Assembly (NCBI GenBank): GCA_002438635.1
Contig: DJPX01000018.1
Location: 59,994-123,993 of the forward strand
Length of the DNA: 64,000 nucleotides
Direction: 5' to 3'
Origin: Bacteroidales bacterium UBA6401
GTDB taxonomy: Bacteria > Bacteroidota > Bacteroidia > Bacteroidales > UBA932
Part shown: one piece after another, positions 43,362 to 52,674 of the stretch
Position numbering within the stretch: position 1 is the first letter of the stretch
How the letters are laid out: each line of letters starts with the position of its first letter
Position numbers and translations under genes: made by a program
Notes under the pieces: model-generated
Database searches by the model: none
Seen by the model: only the letters and a program-made list of their open reading frames with translations
Told to the model about the DNA's origin: nothing

Positions 43362-44578
43362 AAAAGACACTCAGTTTGATATTGTTTCTATGGGGCATTA
43401 TGTCCTGCACTCCAGATTCGCTTAAACCACTTCCCTCTTCTAATGACTTTACAGGTAAAAGAGTGGGAGTGGAAGGTTTGGGGTATAAACGCGTGATGAT
43501 AATCTATTGCGAAGGATACAATAACCTAACTGACGATATAGAATTGAACCTCAAACAACTGGACGAAGGATATCTCCCAGCCATAAACGATAGAGAAGCT
43601 ATTTTGGTCTACGCCCACGATGCTAAAAGCAAATACGACTGGAGTACACCATCAGAGCCTGTCATATACAGAATCTATAAACACTACGATGAAATAGTGC
43701 GGGACACCATTAAAAGATTTCCCGCAAATGAGCTATCTGTCTGTGAAGAGCGCGTTACGGAAGTAATGAGTTTTATAAAAAAGTCTTTTCCTTCACAATC
43801 CTATGGGCTCGTGTATAACTCTCACGCTTCAGGATGGATACCAAGCGATTACGAGGAGAGTTCAGATAACACAACGGGGTGGAGTATAAGTCCGCAATGG
43901 ATAGGAGCAGAATATGAAGACACCTATACCAACGATCACACCCTCGATGTTGAGAAGTTCGCACAAGCCATTCCCATACATCTGGATTATATAATTTTCG
44001 ACTGTTGCCTAATGGGTGGGGTTGAAACCAACTATGCATTGAGAGATAAAACGAGCTACATAGTAGCAGCGCCCACAGAGGTGATAAGTGAAGGATTCGA
44101 CTATTACAACATGACGAAAAAGCTCTTAAAGTCTGAACCTATTGACCTAAAAGGCGTATGCGAAGACTTTTATAACAAATTGGCAAGCAGCAGTTACGTC
44201 ACTATTGCATTATACGACTGCGCCTATATGAATGAATTGGCCAATAGTTGTAAAGAAGTGTTTGCGGCTCATCCTAATGCGGCATTTAACGTAAACAGCA
44301 ACAAGGTACAAAATTATAACTACTCTTTCCGCTACCACTATGACTTTAGGGATATCATAGCTAATATGGGAGCAAGTGAAAAAGAATTAGAGAGCATCGA
44401 TAAAGTTCTTGAAAAGTTAGTACTATACAAAAATGCCACTCCTTATTTTATCTACACTCCTATTAATCCATTAACTTACAGCGGATTGAGTATGTATCTC
44501 CCTAACTCTTCGTGGCCAGTTCTAAATGGTTTTTACAAAGAAACCGACTGGAACAAAGCCACAGGACTAATAAGATAA
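43358..44578 (+). CDS. Clostripain-like (peptidase C11) lipoprotein
   Basis: The 406-residue product has a lipoprotein signal (LFLWGIMSC, Cys about residue 17) and a C11 cysteine-peptidase domain. The catalytic His is in YGLVYNSHASGWIP (about residue 157) and the catalytic Cys in YIIFDCCLMGGVE (about 214-215), followed by AAPTEVISEGFDY. Such enzymes cut after Arg or Lys; specificity cannot be read here. It would be anchored at the envelope. Its ATG overlaps the pncA stop, an odd coupling with cytoplasmic NAD salvage enzymes. Confidence 0.85.
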   Translation: MKKTLSLILFLWGIMSCTPDSLKPLPSSNDFTGKRVGVEGLGYKRVMIIYCEGYNNLTDDIELNLKQLDEGYLPAINDREAILVYAHDAKSKYDWSTPSEPVIYRIYKHYDEIVRDTIKRFPANELSVCEERVTEVMSFIKKSFPSQSYGLVYNSHASGWIPSDYEESSDNTTGWSISPQWIGAEYEDTYTNDHTLDVEKFAQAIPIHLDYIIFDCCLMGGVETNYALRDKTSYIVAAPTEVISEGFDYYNMTKKLLKSEPIDLKGVCEDFYNKLASSSYVTIALYDCAYMNELANSCKEVFAAHPNAAFNVNSNKVQNYNYSFRYHYDFRDIIANMGASEKELESIDKVLEKLVLYKNATPYFIYTPINPLTYSGLSMYLPNSSWPVLNGFYKETDWNKATGLIR

Positions 44579-44631
44579 TTGTTTTCTGTTTCTACCTATT
44601 TTTAGGTATTCAATTATTTTTAAGTATTTTT

Positions 44632-44639
44632 TACTTTTG
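44632..44639 (+). promoter_or_regulatory. -7 box of the TonB-receptor operon
   Basis: TACTTTTG followed by CA lies 23 nt before the ATG at 44663. Just upstream a small stem TACCT...AGGTA (44593-44607) may help end the clostripain transcript. Confidence 0.45.
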
Positions 44640-44662
44640 CAGGGTTTAAGTAGTTATCGGAT

Positions 44663-47482
44663 ATGAAAAGACTTTGTACTATAATCTCTATACTTTTGAT
44701 TTGCACCTTCTCTCTTAGAGCACAAACGCTAAGCATATCGGGAAAAGTGGTGGATGCACAGACATCTGAAACTATAGTGGGCGTAGGTGTAAATCTAAAA
44801 GATACAGGTATTTGGACCGTTACGAATGAAAATGGATACTTCAAAATAGAAGGGTTAAGTGCAGGTTCTTGCAGCTTGGTATTTGCCTGCCTTGGCTATG
44901 CTGACAGGGTATTGGATTTTAAGTTGAATAGAAATATAGAGAACCTAAACATAAAATTGCAACCAAACACATTGGCCCTAAAAACAGTGGTAGTTACAGC
45001 ACAAAGGGACAAAGAAGGGTTAAATACTTCGCTTCAGTTCTCCTCCAATGCGTTGGAACATCTTCAAATCTCAAACATTACAGATATAACAGCATTGCTG
45101 CCAGGAGGTAAGACCATTAACCCCGATCTAACTGCTGACCATATACTCAGCCTTAGAGATGGAGGGTCAAGTGCTGGAAATGCTGCCTTCGGAACAGCCA
45201 TAGAGGTAGATGGAGTGCGCATCGGAGGAAATGCCAATTTCGATTCGATGTCTGGTACAAGCACTAGAAACATAGCGACTGAAAACATTAGTTCCATAGA
45301 AGTAATGGCGGGCGTACCTTCGGCTGAATATGGAGATCTAAATAGCGGACTTGTAAAAATTCACACAAAGAAAGGCGTTAGTCCGGTAAATTTGACATTC
45401 AGTGTAAATCCGCGTACTTATTTAACTTCTGTATCCAAGGGAATTGACCTTAAAAAGAATCGCGGAATTCTAAATCTAAGTGCAGAATGGACAAGGGCAA
45501 CCAGCAAACTCACATCACCTTACACTTCTTACACTCGAAGAAACGTCTCAGTTTCATACAACAATACATTTGCAGGTTCTTTAAAACTAGATGCTGGAAT
45601 TAGCGGGAACATAGGCGGAATGAATAGCGAGAACGATCCTGATGCCAATGTAGGCACCTACAGTAAAGCTAAAGACAACACCTTTAGGGCTTACACCACG
45701 CTACTATGGGCATTAAAAAAGCCTTGGATAACAAATCTGAAATTTGAAGCCTCCGCTAACTATAATGACAATCTACTTCACGAGCGCCTATTCAACTCAT
45801 CGGCATCGCCCAGACCTTCAATTCACGCCACTTCTATAGGTTATCACCTTTCCGATATGCTTCCTTTAAGCTACTTTTCGGACAGGATAAACGACTCTAA
45901 GGAATTAGACTTGTCCTCCTCCATTAAATATGAATGGTATAAGAAACAAGGCTCGATGCTTAGTAAGTTTAAAGCCGGTGTGCAATGGAAGGCCAATGGC
46001 AATGTAGGACGTGGCGAATACTATCTCGACCCATCTGTAAGTGAAAATGGGTATAGACCACGACCTTACACCGATTACCCATTTATGCATAACCTTGCCC
46101 TCTATACGGAAGAAAACCTTTCCTTTCCTGTGTGGAATACAAAAATAGAATTATCGGCCGGGCTTAGAATGGAAAACGTTTTCGTAAAAGGAAGCAAATA
46201 TAAAAATGTCAGCAGTCTTTCTCCACGCCTCAACGCGAAATGGGAGTTAAGCAAAAGCGTATCCATTAGAGGGGGCTGGGGAATTAGCGAAAAATTGCCT
46301 TCTTTCTATGTACTTTTCCCAGCTCAAGAATATAGAGATATACAGACATTCAGTTTCTCTTATGCGGACAATGCCTCATACGTCTTTTATACAAGGCCAT
46401 ATAAGACGCTATACAACGAAAATCTTCGATGGCAGAGAAACCATAACTCCGAACTGGCTCTAGATTTAGATTTCGACCAGACAAGCATATCATTAACTGC
46501 CTTCTATAACAAAACCTCATCGCCTTACACATTCCAAAACACCTATACGCCATTCTCGTATAATGTAATGATGCTACCTTCCGGATTTACAGTTCCCGAT
46601 AATCCTCAAATTAAAGTCGATGAGTCAACAGGAACTGTCTACATGCGAGGAAGTAACGATGAGTTCTGGACTCCTATGCAGACAAAAGTAACAGACAAGT
46701 CGTTTTTCGAATCCAAACTTCCATCAAATGGGACAGACATACATAGAGCAGGATTGGAACTCATAGCAGAATTACCAGAAATAGAGCCTATTAATACAAA
46801 ATTTAGGGTCGATGCTGCATATTCATATACAAAATACATAGACGAGACGCTAACATATTTCTACCAAACGGGTTGGTCTCACACTTCACTTCCAAACCGC
46901 TCTTATCAGTATGTCGGAATATATGCAAGCAGTAATGCCGGTTCTTCCACGGCCAATGGCAAGGAAAGCCATAGTCTAGATGCCAATGTGACGGCAATAA
47001 CTCACATACCTCAGGCTCGACTTATAATTACCTGCCGTCTTGAGATGTCACTTCTACAGCGTTTTCGTAATCTATCCTATTATAAAGGGAAAGAATATGC
47101 CTATAATGTAAGCGCCGATGCCCTGAAAGAGAGTGGTGGTAGCATATATGATGGAAATAGTTACACCGCCATAAGACCTATCAAATATATGGACGAGGAT
47201 GGTGTTATACATCCATTCACAGATGAACAAGCCTCTGACCCGGAGTTTTCAAATCTAATTTTAAGATCCGGTAACGCCTATACCTTCGCACAAGATGGAT
47301 ATGGTGCTTATTTTTCTGCTAACTTAAGCGTTACTAAAGAAATCTCAGATAAACTCTCCGTTTCTTTTTTCGCTAACAACTTTACAAACTCACGAATGTA
47401 CGTAACATCTATGGCAACAGGGGTAAGCGCAGTATTTACTCCTATGTTCTATTATGGTTTAACTTGTAGATTCAAATTTTAA
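44663..47482 (+). CDS. TonB-dependent receptor with CarboxypepD_reg-like domain
   Basis: The 939-residue outer-membrane receptor has a signal peptide (ends SLRAQ), a carboxypeptidase-regulatory-like domain (about residues 24-105), a plug (LQISNITDITALLPGG; VDGVRIGG; IEVMAGVPSAEYGDLNSG) and a beta-barrel ending FYYGLTCRFKF. It is not a SusC type: the SusC hallmark plug motif and a susD partner are absent. It heads a run of four same-strand genes for surface proteins with gaps of 2 nt, an overlap of 32 nt and a gap of 11 nt. Known relatives carry metals, cofactors or peptides; the ligand is not evident. Confidence 0.9.
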   Translation: MKRLCTIISILLICTFSLRAQTLSISGKVVDAQTSETIVGVGVNLKDTGIWTVTNENGYFKIEGLSAGSCSLVFACLGYADRVLDFKLNRNIENLNIKLQPNTLALKTVVVTAQRDKEGLNTSLQFSSNALEHLQISNITDITALLPGGKTINPDLTADHILSLRDGGSSAGNAAFGTAIEVDGVRIGGNANFDSMSGTSTRNIATENISSIEVMAGVPSAEYGDLNSGLVKIHTKKGVSPVNLTFSVNPRTYLTSVSKGIDLKKNRGILNLSAEWTRATSKLTSPYTSYTRRNVSVSYNNTFAGSLKLDAGISGNIGGMNSENDPDANVGTYSKAKDNTFRAYTTLLWALKKPWITNLKFEASANYNDNLLHERLFNSSASPRPSIHATSIGYHLSDMLPLSYFSDRINDSKELDLSSSIKYEWYKKQGSMLSKFKAGVQWKANGNVGRGEYYLDPSVSENGYRPRPYTDYPFMHNLALYTEENLSFPVWNTKIELSAGLRMENVFVKGSKYKNVSSLSPRLNAKWELSKSVSIRGGWGISEKLPSFYVLFPAQEYRDIQTFSFSYADNASYVFYTRPYKTLYNENLRWQRNHNSELALDLDFDQTSISLTAFYNKTSSPYTFQNTYTPFSYNVMMLPSGFTVPDNPQIKVDESTGTVYMRGSNDEFWTPMQTKVTDKSFFESKLPSNGTDIHRAGLELIAELPEIEPINTKFRVDAAYSYTKYIDETLTYFYQTGWSHTSLPNRSYQYVGIYASSNAGSSTANGKESHSLDANVTAITHIPQARLIITCRLEMSLLQRFRNLSYYKGKEYAYNVSADALKESGGSIYDGNSYTAIRPIKYMDEDGVIHPFTDEQASDPEFSNLILRSGNAYTFAQDGYGAYFSANLSVTKEISDKLSVSFFANNFTNSRMYVTSMATGVSAVFTPMFYYGLTCRFKF

Positions 47483-47484
47483 AA

Positions 47485-48681
47485 ATGAAACGCTTCTTTT
47501 ATATTTTTATACTATCCGTTTTCCTGTCGGCCTGTCTTGATACAGGGCCGGACAATAACCCATATAGAGATTACACGCACACCCTTACCGTATGCCCAGA
47601 GTATCCATCAGATTTTCCAAGTGAAGACAAATCGCTGGTTACCCTTATGATAACCGATAGAAATCGAAGTACAACATATACTTGTAAAGCCGATGAAAAT
47701 GGGAATTTCAAAGTATCCCTTCCTGACGGTAGCTATAGGCTTAGTATAAGTTATAAGTATAATGAAAAAGTTCTAGGTGGCTTGCTGGACAGAGTTATTT
47801 TGAGCGGTAAAGACAATAACGTAAAATTAGGCTTAGCTATTTCCGTATCTGGAAGCATAGTCTTCAAAGAACTCTACTTCGGTGGGTGCACAAAATATCC
47901 ACTTCAAGGAACATATCAAAGTGATTCTTATGTGATACTTCACAATAACACTTCAGAAATACAATATCTTGATAGTCTATGCTTTGGAACTTGCGACCCG
48001 TATAGATCGATAGCAACTAATGTCTGGAACAATACGGACTACGCCCACGCAGCACAGGCCATTTGGCAAATAGGTGGTAATGGAAGCACTTTCCCACTTA
48101 AACCAGGAGAAGACGCCGTTATAGTAGTGTATGGTGCTATAAATCACCAGTCTATGTACCCTCAGTCTGTCGATTTGAATAAAAGCGACTATTTCGTATG
48201 CTACAACTCAAGTTTTTTCCCTAATACGAATTACCATCCTACACCGGGGAACAATATTAAGCAGGATCACATACTTAATGTTGTAATTAAAATAGGAAAG
48301 GCTAACGCCTTCACCTTTTCTTACAAATCCCCCGCTACGATAATTTTCAAATGCCCAAACGGCACTACTATTCAGGATTATTTACAGCAAGAGGGCTCTG
48401 TCATTCAAAAACCGGGTTTCTCCGATAAAATAGTCCTTGTACCTAATGAATGGATAATAGATGGAGTGGAAGTATTCGAAAAGAGCGGCAAAAACACAAA
48501 AAGACTTGACAGTAAAGTTGATGCCTCTGCCATAGACTTTTCCGGTCCATTCTATGGACATACAATATATAGAAAAACAGACGAGAACTCAAGTACGATT
48601 TATGGCTTCGAAGTTCTTCAAGACACTAACAATTCAGCTGACGATATGTATGAACGCGAAATCCAGTCTTTACATAATTAG
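47485..48681 (+). CDS. Surface lipoprotein, DUF4876-like
   Basis: The 398-residue product has a lipoprotein signal (FILSVFLSAC, Cys about residue 17), an N-terminal beta domain (TLTVCPEYPSDFPSEDKSLV to about 110) and a region with LYFGGCTKYPLQGTYQSDSYVILHNNTSE (key part GGCTKYPLQGTYQSDSYV, about residues 132-149). That pattern and the position between a TonB-dependent receptor and a barrel protein suggest a DUF4876-type receptor partner; this is from memory of such clusters. It starts 2 nt after the receptor stop and overlaps the next gene by 32 nt. Confidence 0.65.
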   Translation: MKRFFYIFILSVFLSACLDTGPDNNPYRDYTHTLTVCPEYPSDFPSEDKSLVTLMITDRNRSTTYTCKADENGNFKVSLPDGSYRLSISYKYNEKVLGGLLDRVILSGKDNNVKLGLAISVSGSIVFKELYFGGCTKYPLQGTYQSDSYVILHNNTSEIQYLDSLCFGTCDPYRSIATNVWNNTDYAHAAQAIWQIGGNGSTFPLKPGEDAVIVVYGAINHQSMYPQSVDLNKSDYFVCYNSSFFPNTNYHPTPGNNIKQDHILNVVIKIGKANAFTFSYKSPATIIFKCPNGTTIQDYLQQEGSVIQKPGFSDKIVLVPNEWIIDGVEVFEKSGKNTKRLDSKVDASAIDFSGPFYGHTIYRKTDENSSTIYGFEVLQDTNNSADDMYEREIQSLHN

Positions 48682-50152
48682 TTGCGCCATTCTTTCAACG
48701 CTTTGCGCCTACCCTGTGGTAGCCCAAGACTACGAAACGCTGCAGATACAAAATATCTGGAGTCAGAGTGCTAACCCGTCAGCATCACGCCTATTTGAGT
48801 CAAGCGCAGCTATTATTGAAAGCCAGGCGGATCTTCAAAGTGGCAAATATTTTTCCCCTAACGATGCTTCACAGCAGTGGGGAGCAGGAGCGAGTGCTAA
48901 ATCCATAAGGAATCTCGATGCATTTTCTATGCAAGGCGGATTCTCGTTTAAAAACACCCAAATGTACCAGGCGTGTGGGTCTATGTCCGTATATCCGGGT
49001 TACTTTCCTGTTGATATATACGAATTTACGCCGGGACAGAAGACTCTTCAGCATTATAATATGTATGGGGGTATTGCAAAGGACCTGACTCAGAACATTA
49101 TAGTAGGAGGCTCTCTATACTACGATGCTATCAACTACTCTAAAAGAAAAGACCTTCGATACACAACATACTATATGTCCATGAATGCTGATCTAGGAAT
49201 TATGTGGCATAATGATTCCTTTAAAGCCGGACTAAGTTATTCTTACGATCGAAAGACCCAGACTAGCACGGCAGAAGTATTAGGTATAAGTGCTGCAGTT
49301 TACTATGCCTTTATCGATAAAGGAGATGCCTATGGAGTGAAAGATTTATGGGACAACTCTTCTATCCACTTAAAAGATAGCGGAGTAAATGGCTTTCCTA
49401 TTAAAGAAAATGCACATTCTCTAGGTCTTCAGGCAGGGATAGGTGATATGCTATATGCCGATGTGCTCCTGACATATAAGACGGGACAGATAGGTGAAAA
49501 GCAAAAAATATGGTTCAATTATTTAGGCTATGAACTAGCATCTTCCATAGTCTATCACCTGTCAGCGGAAAAAGCCAATCATTATATTCGTTTGCAGTAC
49601 AAACTCAAAAGGCAAGATAATATAGAAAATATCCTTGAAGACATTACGCAAAGCGGAATTACGACTACCTATAATTATGGGGGAACGCAAATTTACTCTA
49701 GGCAGTTATATATTCCATCATTAAAATGGACTGTAATTTCCAACTCTGGTCTTATGGTCGAGACTATGCTTTTTGCAATGGCGCAAAATAGTCTTTCTTC
49801 TTCCGTATATCCTTATATTTCAAGTCGTAAACTATACACTTATGGCACCTATTTAAGGGCATATTATGACTTAGGGCGATTTAGATTAGGAACTCTAATT
49901 ATGGCTAGGAATGGTTCTTATGAAGAAAACGATAGAATAGTATCCGGCAGTCCAAGCACCCAAACCAAGCCGGTAAGAGAGACACAATATAACGCCCAGA
50001 TGCTTGACTATAGGACATCGCCATTTGTGCTGTGTATGCCTTCCGTCAGATATACATTTTCAAAAGGAATTTATATAGAATACTGCGCGGGACTTGCCTA
50101 TAGCAGTGGCACACGTCAACTTCACAACATCAAATTAGGTTATAAATTTTAA
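48650..50152 (+). CDS. Outer-membrane beta-barrel protein, DUF6850-like
   Basis: I choose the ATG at 48650, which opens a signal peptide (IISCAILSTLCAYPVVAQ); a start at 48554 would put 32 non-signal residues first. The 500-residue product consists of repeated amphipathic strands and ends HNIKLGYKF as expected for an outer-membrane barrel. Its position after a receptor and a DUF4876-like lipoprotein fits the DUF6850 barrel family seen in such clusters, a tentative match. It overlaps the upstream gene by 32 nt and is followed 11 nt later by a FISUMP lipoprotein. Confidence 0.65.
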   Translation: MNAKSSLYIISCAILSTLCAYPVVAQDYETLQIQNIWSQSANPSASRLFESSAAIIESQADLQSGKYFSPNDASQQWGAGASAKSIRNLDAFSMQGGFSFKNTQMYQACGSMSVYPGYFPVDIYEFTPGQKTLQHYNMYGGIAKDLTQNIIVGGSLYYDAINYSKRKDLRYTTYYMSMNADLGIMWHNDSFKAGLSYSYDRKTQTSTAEVLGISAAVYYAFIDKGDAYGVKDLWDNSSIHLKDSGVNGFPIKENAHSLGLQAGIGDMLYADVLLTYKTGQIGEKQKIWFNYLGYELASSIVYHLSAEKANHYIRLQYKLKRQDNIENILEDITQSGITTTYNYGGTQIYSRQLYIPSLKWTVISNSGLMVETMLFAMAQNSLSSSVYPYISSRKLYTYGTYLRAYYDLGRFRLGTLIMARNGSYEENDRIVSGSPSTQTKPVRETQYNAQMLDYRTSPFVLCMPSVRYTFSKGIYIEYCAGLAYSSGTRQLHNIKLGYKF

Positions 50153-50163
50153 TTACATTAAAT

Positions 50164-51756
50164 ATGAAAAAAATTCTTCTTTTAACAGCAGGAGTTTTAA
50201 TGGTTGCGGTAAGTTGCAATCATAATTCCAACAACGGAACACCGGAGAGTGAATTCGTAAAAATATCTCCGGTAATCACAAAAGTTACGGACACAAATTT
50301 TGAAACCGGGGATCGCATAGGATTGACTATTACCACCGAGAATAGTACATACGCTGAAAATAAGCCTCTAACCTATGATGGTACGCTCTTTAAAGGCGAA
50401 CTTAAATGGTATAGTGAAGCGCTTGAGTCCTCAACTTTAACTGCATATTATCCATATAATGAAGCAGCTGTGCCAAGTACATTTTCTGTACTTTCCGATC
50501 AAAGTGCCGGCCTATCTACTTCCGATCTAGTGGCTGGCGTTAAAAGTGGTGTCACCCCTAGCGCTGATGCCATAACTCTTCCTTTCAAGCACTTATTAAC
50601 AAAGATTTTGCTCGAAATAGATAACCAGTCAGGTGAGAGCATTTCCACAGTACTTTTACGTGGCTCAAAGACCACTGCAGATGTGAATTTGGCCGAATTA
50701 AAGGCCGGTGCATCAGCAGAGGCAGAGACACACTCCATAAAAGCATTCAAATCATCCGAAAGTCTATATAGCGCCATAGTAGTACCTCAGAAGGTGGCTT
50801 TCGTATTGGCAATAACGACAGCAAATGGTAAAGAACTCACGCAGAACCTCACATCTACCGATCTTCAGGGAGGCGGACAATATACCATCAAGGTAAAAAT
50901 ACTTCCAGAAGATGTGAAAGTCAGCATAAGTGGAGAAATAGAGAATTGGACCGATAAGGGCGAGATTAGCATCGACGAGCCTGAGTACATAGAATTCGAA
51001 GAGCACGATGGCTATTTCATCTACAAGAATGAGAAATACACCACAAAGACATTCTCCGATGGTTCTACATGGATGACCCAGCCTTTGCGCTATGTTCCAG
51101 AAGGTTATACTGTTTCTACTGACCCTGTAAAGCAAGACCACATCTGGGCACCTTACACTATAGTTAATGGTGAAGCAGTTGCTTCTACAGATAAGGCTCT
51201 TGTAGAAAAGCACGGCTATCTATACGATTACGATGCCATATTCGGTGAAAGTGTAACTAAAGACAACGCTGCCACCTTCGAAGGAAAGCAGGGTATCTGC
51301 CCTACCGGATGGCATGTTCCTACCAGGGCTGAATACGTGGCTCTTTGTGGATTCTCTAATCGTAGTATAACTGAAAGCGGAACTTTAACGGATGAGAACG
51401 CACTTTTATGGGATAAGGAATTAGGATATGGCAGTGTGGTTAAGGCCGATGAACTCGGATGGAACCATGTATTCAGTGGTTACCGCCAAAAAAATAACGA
51501 TGCTGCTGCTGCAAAATATTTTTCAGGAACTATTACAGAGGATAAAACAGATGTAGATTCATACGTCGGACAGCCTATGATGACATTCTACGCTTCGTCT
51601 ACATTCTATAATTACAACCAAAACTCTACAAGCAACTCTTTGCAGTTCTTCGGAATGGCGACAACATTTACTACTAAATACCCTCTAGGACGTCTATCAC
51701 TAATGTATATTCATGCTGAAAGCGGACTTCAGCTACGCTGCATAAAGAATAAGTAG
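50164..51756 (+). CDS. Fimbrillin-like lipoprotein with C-terminal FISUMP domain
   Basis: The 530-residue product has a lipoprotein signal (VLMVAVSC, Cys about residue 18), a fimbrillin-like N-terminal half (FETGDRIGLTITTEN, LTAYYPYN, FKHLLTKILLEI, about residues 40-275) and a C-terminal FISUMP domain (about 285-530) with WMTQPLRYVPEG, LYDYDAIFGE, GICPTGWHVPTRAEYVALCG and a final LQLRCIKNK. FISUMP domains occur in surface proteins of Bacteroidota and Fibrobacter and are probably adhesive. A strong intrinsic terminator follows, closing the receptor operon. Confidence 0.82.
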   Translation: MKKILLLTAGVLMVAVSCNHNSNNGTPESEFVKISPVITKVTDTNFETGDRIGLTITTENSTYAENKPLTYDGTLFKGELKWYSEALESSTLTAYYPYNEAAVPSTFSVLSDQSAGLSTSDLVAGVKSGVTPSADAITLPFKHLLTKILLEIDNQSGESISTVLLRGSKTTADVNLAELKAGASAEAETHSIKAFKSSESLYSAIVVPQKVAFVLAITTANGKELTQNLTSTDLQGGGQYTIKVKILPEDVKVSISGEIENWTDKGEISIDEPEYIEFEEHDGYFIYKNEKYTTKTFSDGSTWMTQPLRYVPEGYTVSTDPVKQDHIWAPYTIVNGEAVASTDKALVEKHGYLYDYDAIFGESVTKDNAATFEGKQGICPTGWHVPTRAEYVALCGFSNRSITESGTLTDENALLWDKELGYGSVVKADELGWNHVFSGYRQKNNDAAAAKYFSGTITEDKTDVDSYVGQPMMTFYASSTFYNYNQNSTSNSLQFFGMATTFTTKYPLGRLSLMYIHAESGLQLRCIKNK

Positions 51757-51811
51757 ATTTTTGTTAAAAATTATTCGAATTTTAAAAAAACTAAACAACT
51801 TATATAACAAA

Positions 51812-51853
51812 GGAAACCGACCACAAAGATAATTTTGGCCGGTTTCTTTTTTT
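51812..51853 (+). terminator. Intrinsic terminator of the receptor operon
   Basis: GGAAACCGACC (51812-51822) pairs with GGCCGGTTTC (51837-51846) with one mismatch. A run of T bases follows. It lies 56 nt after the stop of the FISUMP gene. Confidence 0.85.
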
Positions 51854-51888
51854 TGTGGTACAACTTCACTTGCCGAACTTTCCATAAG

Positions 51889-52048
51889 GAGCATCACCAT
51901 CTAACTTTATATGCATTATCAATTATGAACTGAATTTTGCTTTACATTTCACACAAACCCCCACGAAGGAAGAACGATTCATAATTTACACTGAAATGGA
52001 AGCATCTGATGGCTCAATCATCAAAGGAAAAGGCAATGTAAGGTGGTG
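51889..52048 (+). pseudogene. Possible 3' remnant of a coding sequence
   Basis: A frame without a plausible start codon reads NFICIINYELNFALHF and TKEERFIIYTEMEASDGS, then KGKGNVRW and a TGA at 52046-52048. The composition resembles a Bacteroidota beta-rich protein rather than random sequence. It is closed upstream by a TAA. It could be chance; no intact homologue is in the window. Confidence 0.25.
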
Positions 52049-52070
52049 ACAAAAATCTGCTTATATGTAG

Positions 52071-52119
52071 GACTTTTCTTAGATGATGCAGGTTATTTTT
52101 TGAAAGTTACTAAGTAAAG
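52071..52119 (+). repeat. UTR element copy C (core only, before a terminator)
   Basis: CTTTTCTTAG (52073-52082), core ATGATGCAGGTTATTTTTT (52083-52101) and CTAAGTAAAG (52110-52119). The flanks pair with one mismatch, so the core sits in the loop of a hairpin. The upstream half found in copies A, B and D is missing. A strong terminator starts 9 nt later. Confidence 0.65.
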
Positions 52120-52127
52120 ATAATAAG

Positions 52128-52162
52128 CGGATGAATCTCAAACGATCTTCATCCGTTTTTTT
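52128..52162 (+). terminator. Intrinsic terminator after element copy C
   Basis: CGGATGAA (52128-52135) and TTCATCCG (52148-52155) form a perfect 8-bp stem followed by seven T bases. No intact gene lies directly upstream, so it would end a transcript carrying copy C. Confidence 0.85.
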
Positions 52163-52250
52163 GTATTAATGGATTTTACTACTATATTTATGCGTTTTTA
52201 CCATAGCTATTGGATTTGAATTAATTTGCAAAGTTTTTAAAAGATTAACT

Positions 52251-52673
52251 ATGTATAAGTTCACAAAAATAGGTAATCGCTATGTTGTCAGTCTTGACAA
52301 CCATGTAGAAATCTTTCACGCACTTACAACTTTTTGCACGCAGGAAGGAATTAAGTCTGGCTGCATAACAGGTATTGGGGCCATAAACGAGATGACTCTT
52401 CGATTTTTCGACCCCAACACTAAAAAATATGTAGATAAAGAATTTAAAGAACAGATGGAGATTGCTAACCTAACAGGAAACATATCCACTCTCAACTCGC
52501 AAGTCTATCTTCATCTTCATATAACAGCTGGTCGAGCCGATTATTCTACCATAGGAGGACATCTTCTGCGGGCACAACTTAATGGCGCCGGGGAATTCAT
52601 ATTGGAAGATTTCGGAGTGGATATTAAAAGAGAATTTGACCCACAAATCGGCCTTAACATATACAAGTTATAA
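52251..52673 (+). CDS. PPC domain (DUF296) protein
   Basis: The 140-residue protein is a single PPC (plants and prokaryotes conserved) domain: EIFHALTTFCTQEGIKSGCITGIGAINE near residues 19-46 (key part GIKSGCITGIGAI) and VYLHLHITAGRADYSTIGGHL (about 84-104), whose histidines can bind metal. In plants the domain occurs with AT-hooks in DNA-binding proteins; in bacteria its role is unclear and a role as stand-alone trimer is usual. It is followed by the S46 peptidase gene after a 1-nt gap, so the two share a transcript. Confidence 0.88.
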   Translation: MYKFTKIGNRYVVSLDNHVEIFHALTTFCTQEGIKSGCITGIGAINEMTLRFFDPNTKKYVDKEFKEQMEIANLTGNISTLNSQVYLHLHITAGRADYSTIGGHLLRAQLNGAGEFILEDFGVDIKREFDPQIGLNIYKL

Positions 52674-52674
52674 T

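Larger units (their letters stand above)
51757..52250. other. 494-nt gap: two terminators, a coding remnant and element copy C
   Basis: Between the FISUMP and PPC genes lie an intrinsic terminator (51812-51853), a stretch that reads like the end of a decayed gene (51889-52048), core copy C of the repeated element (52071-52119), a second terminator (52128-52162) and a near-consensus promoter for the PPC gene around 52220. Confidence 0.6.

Noticed and set aside
44593..44607. Terminator after the clostripain gene
   Set aside because: The TACCT/AGGTA stem is only 5 bp and is not followed by a T-run of terminator quality.
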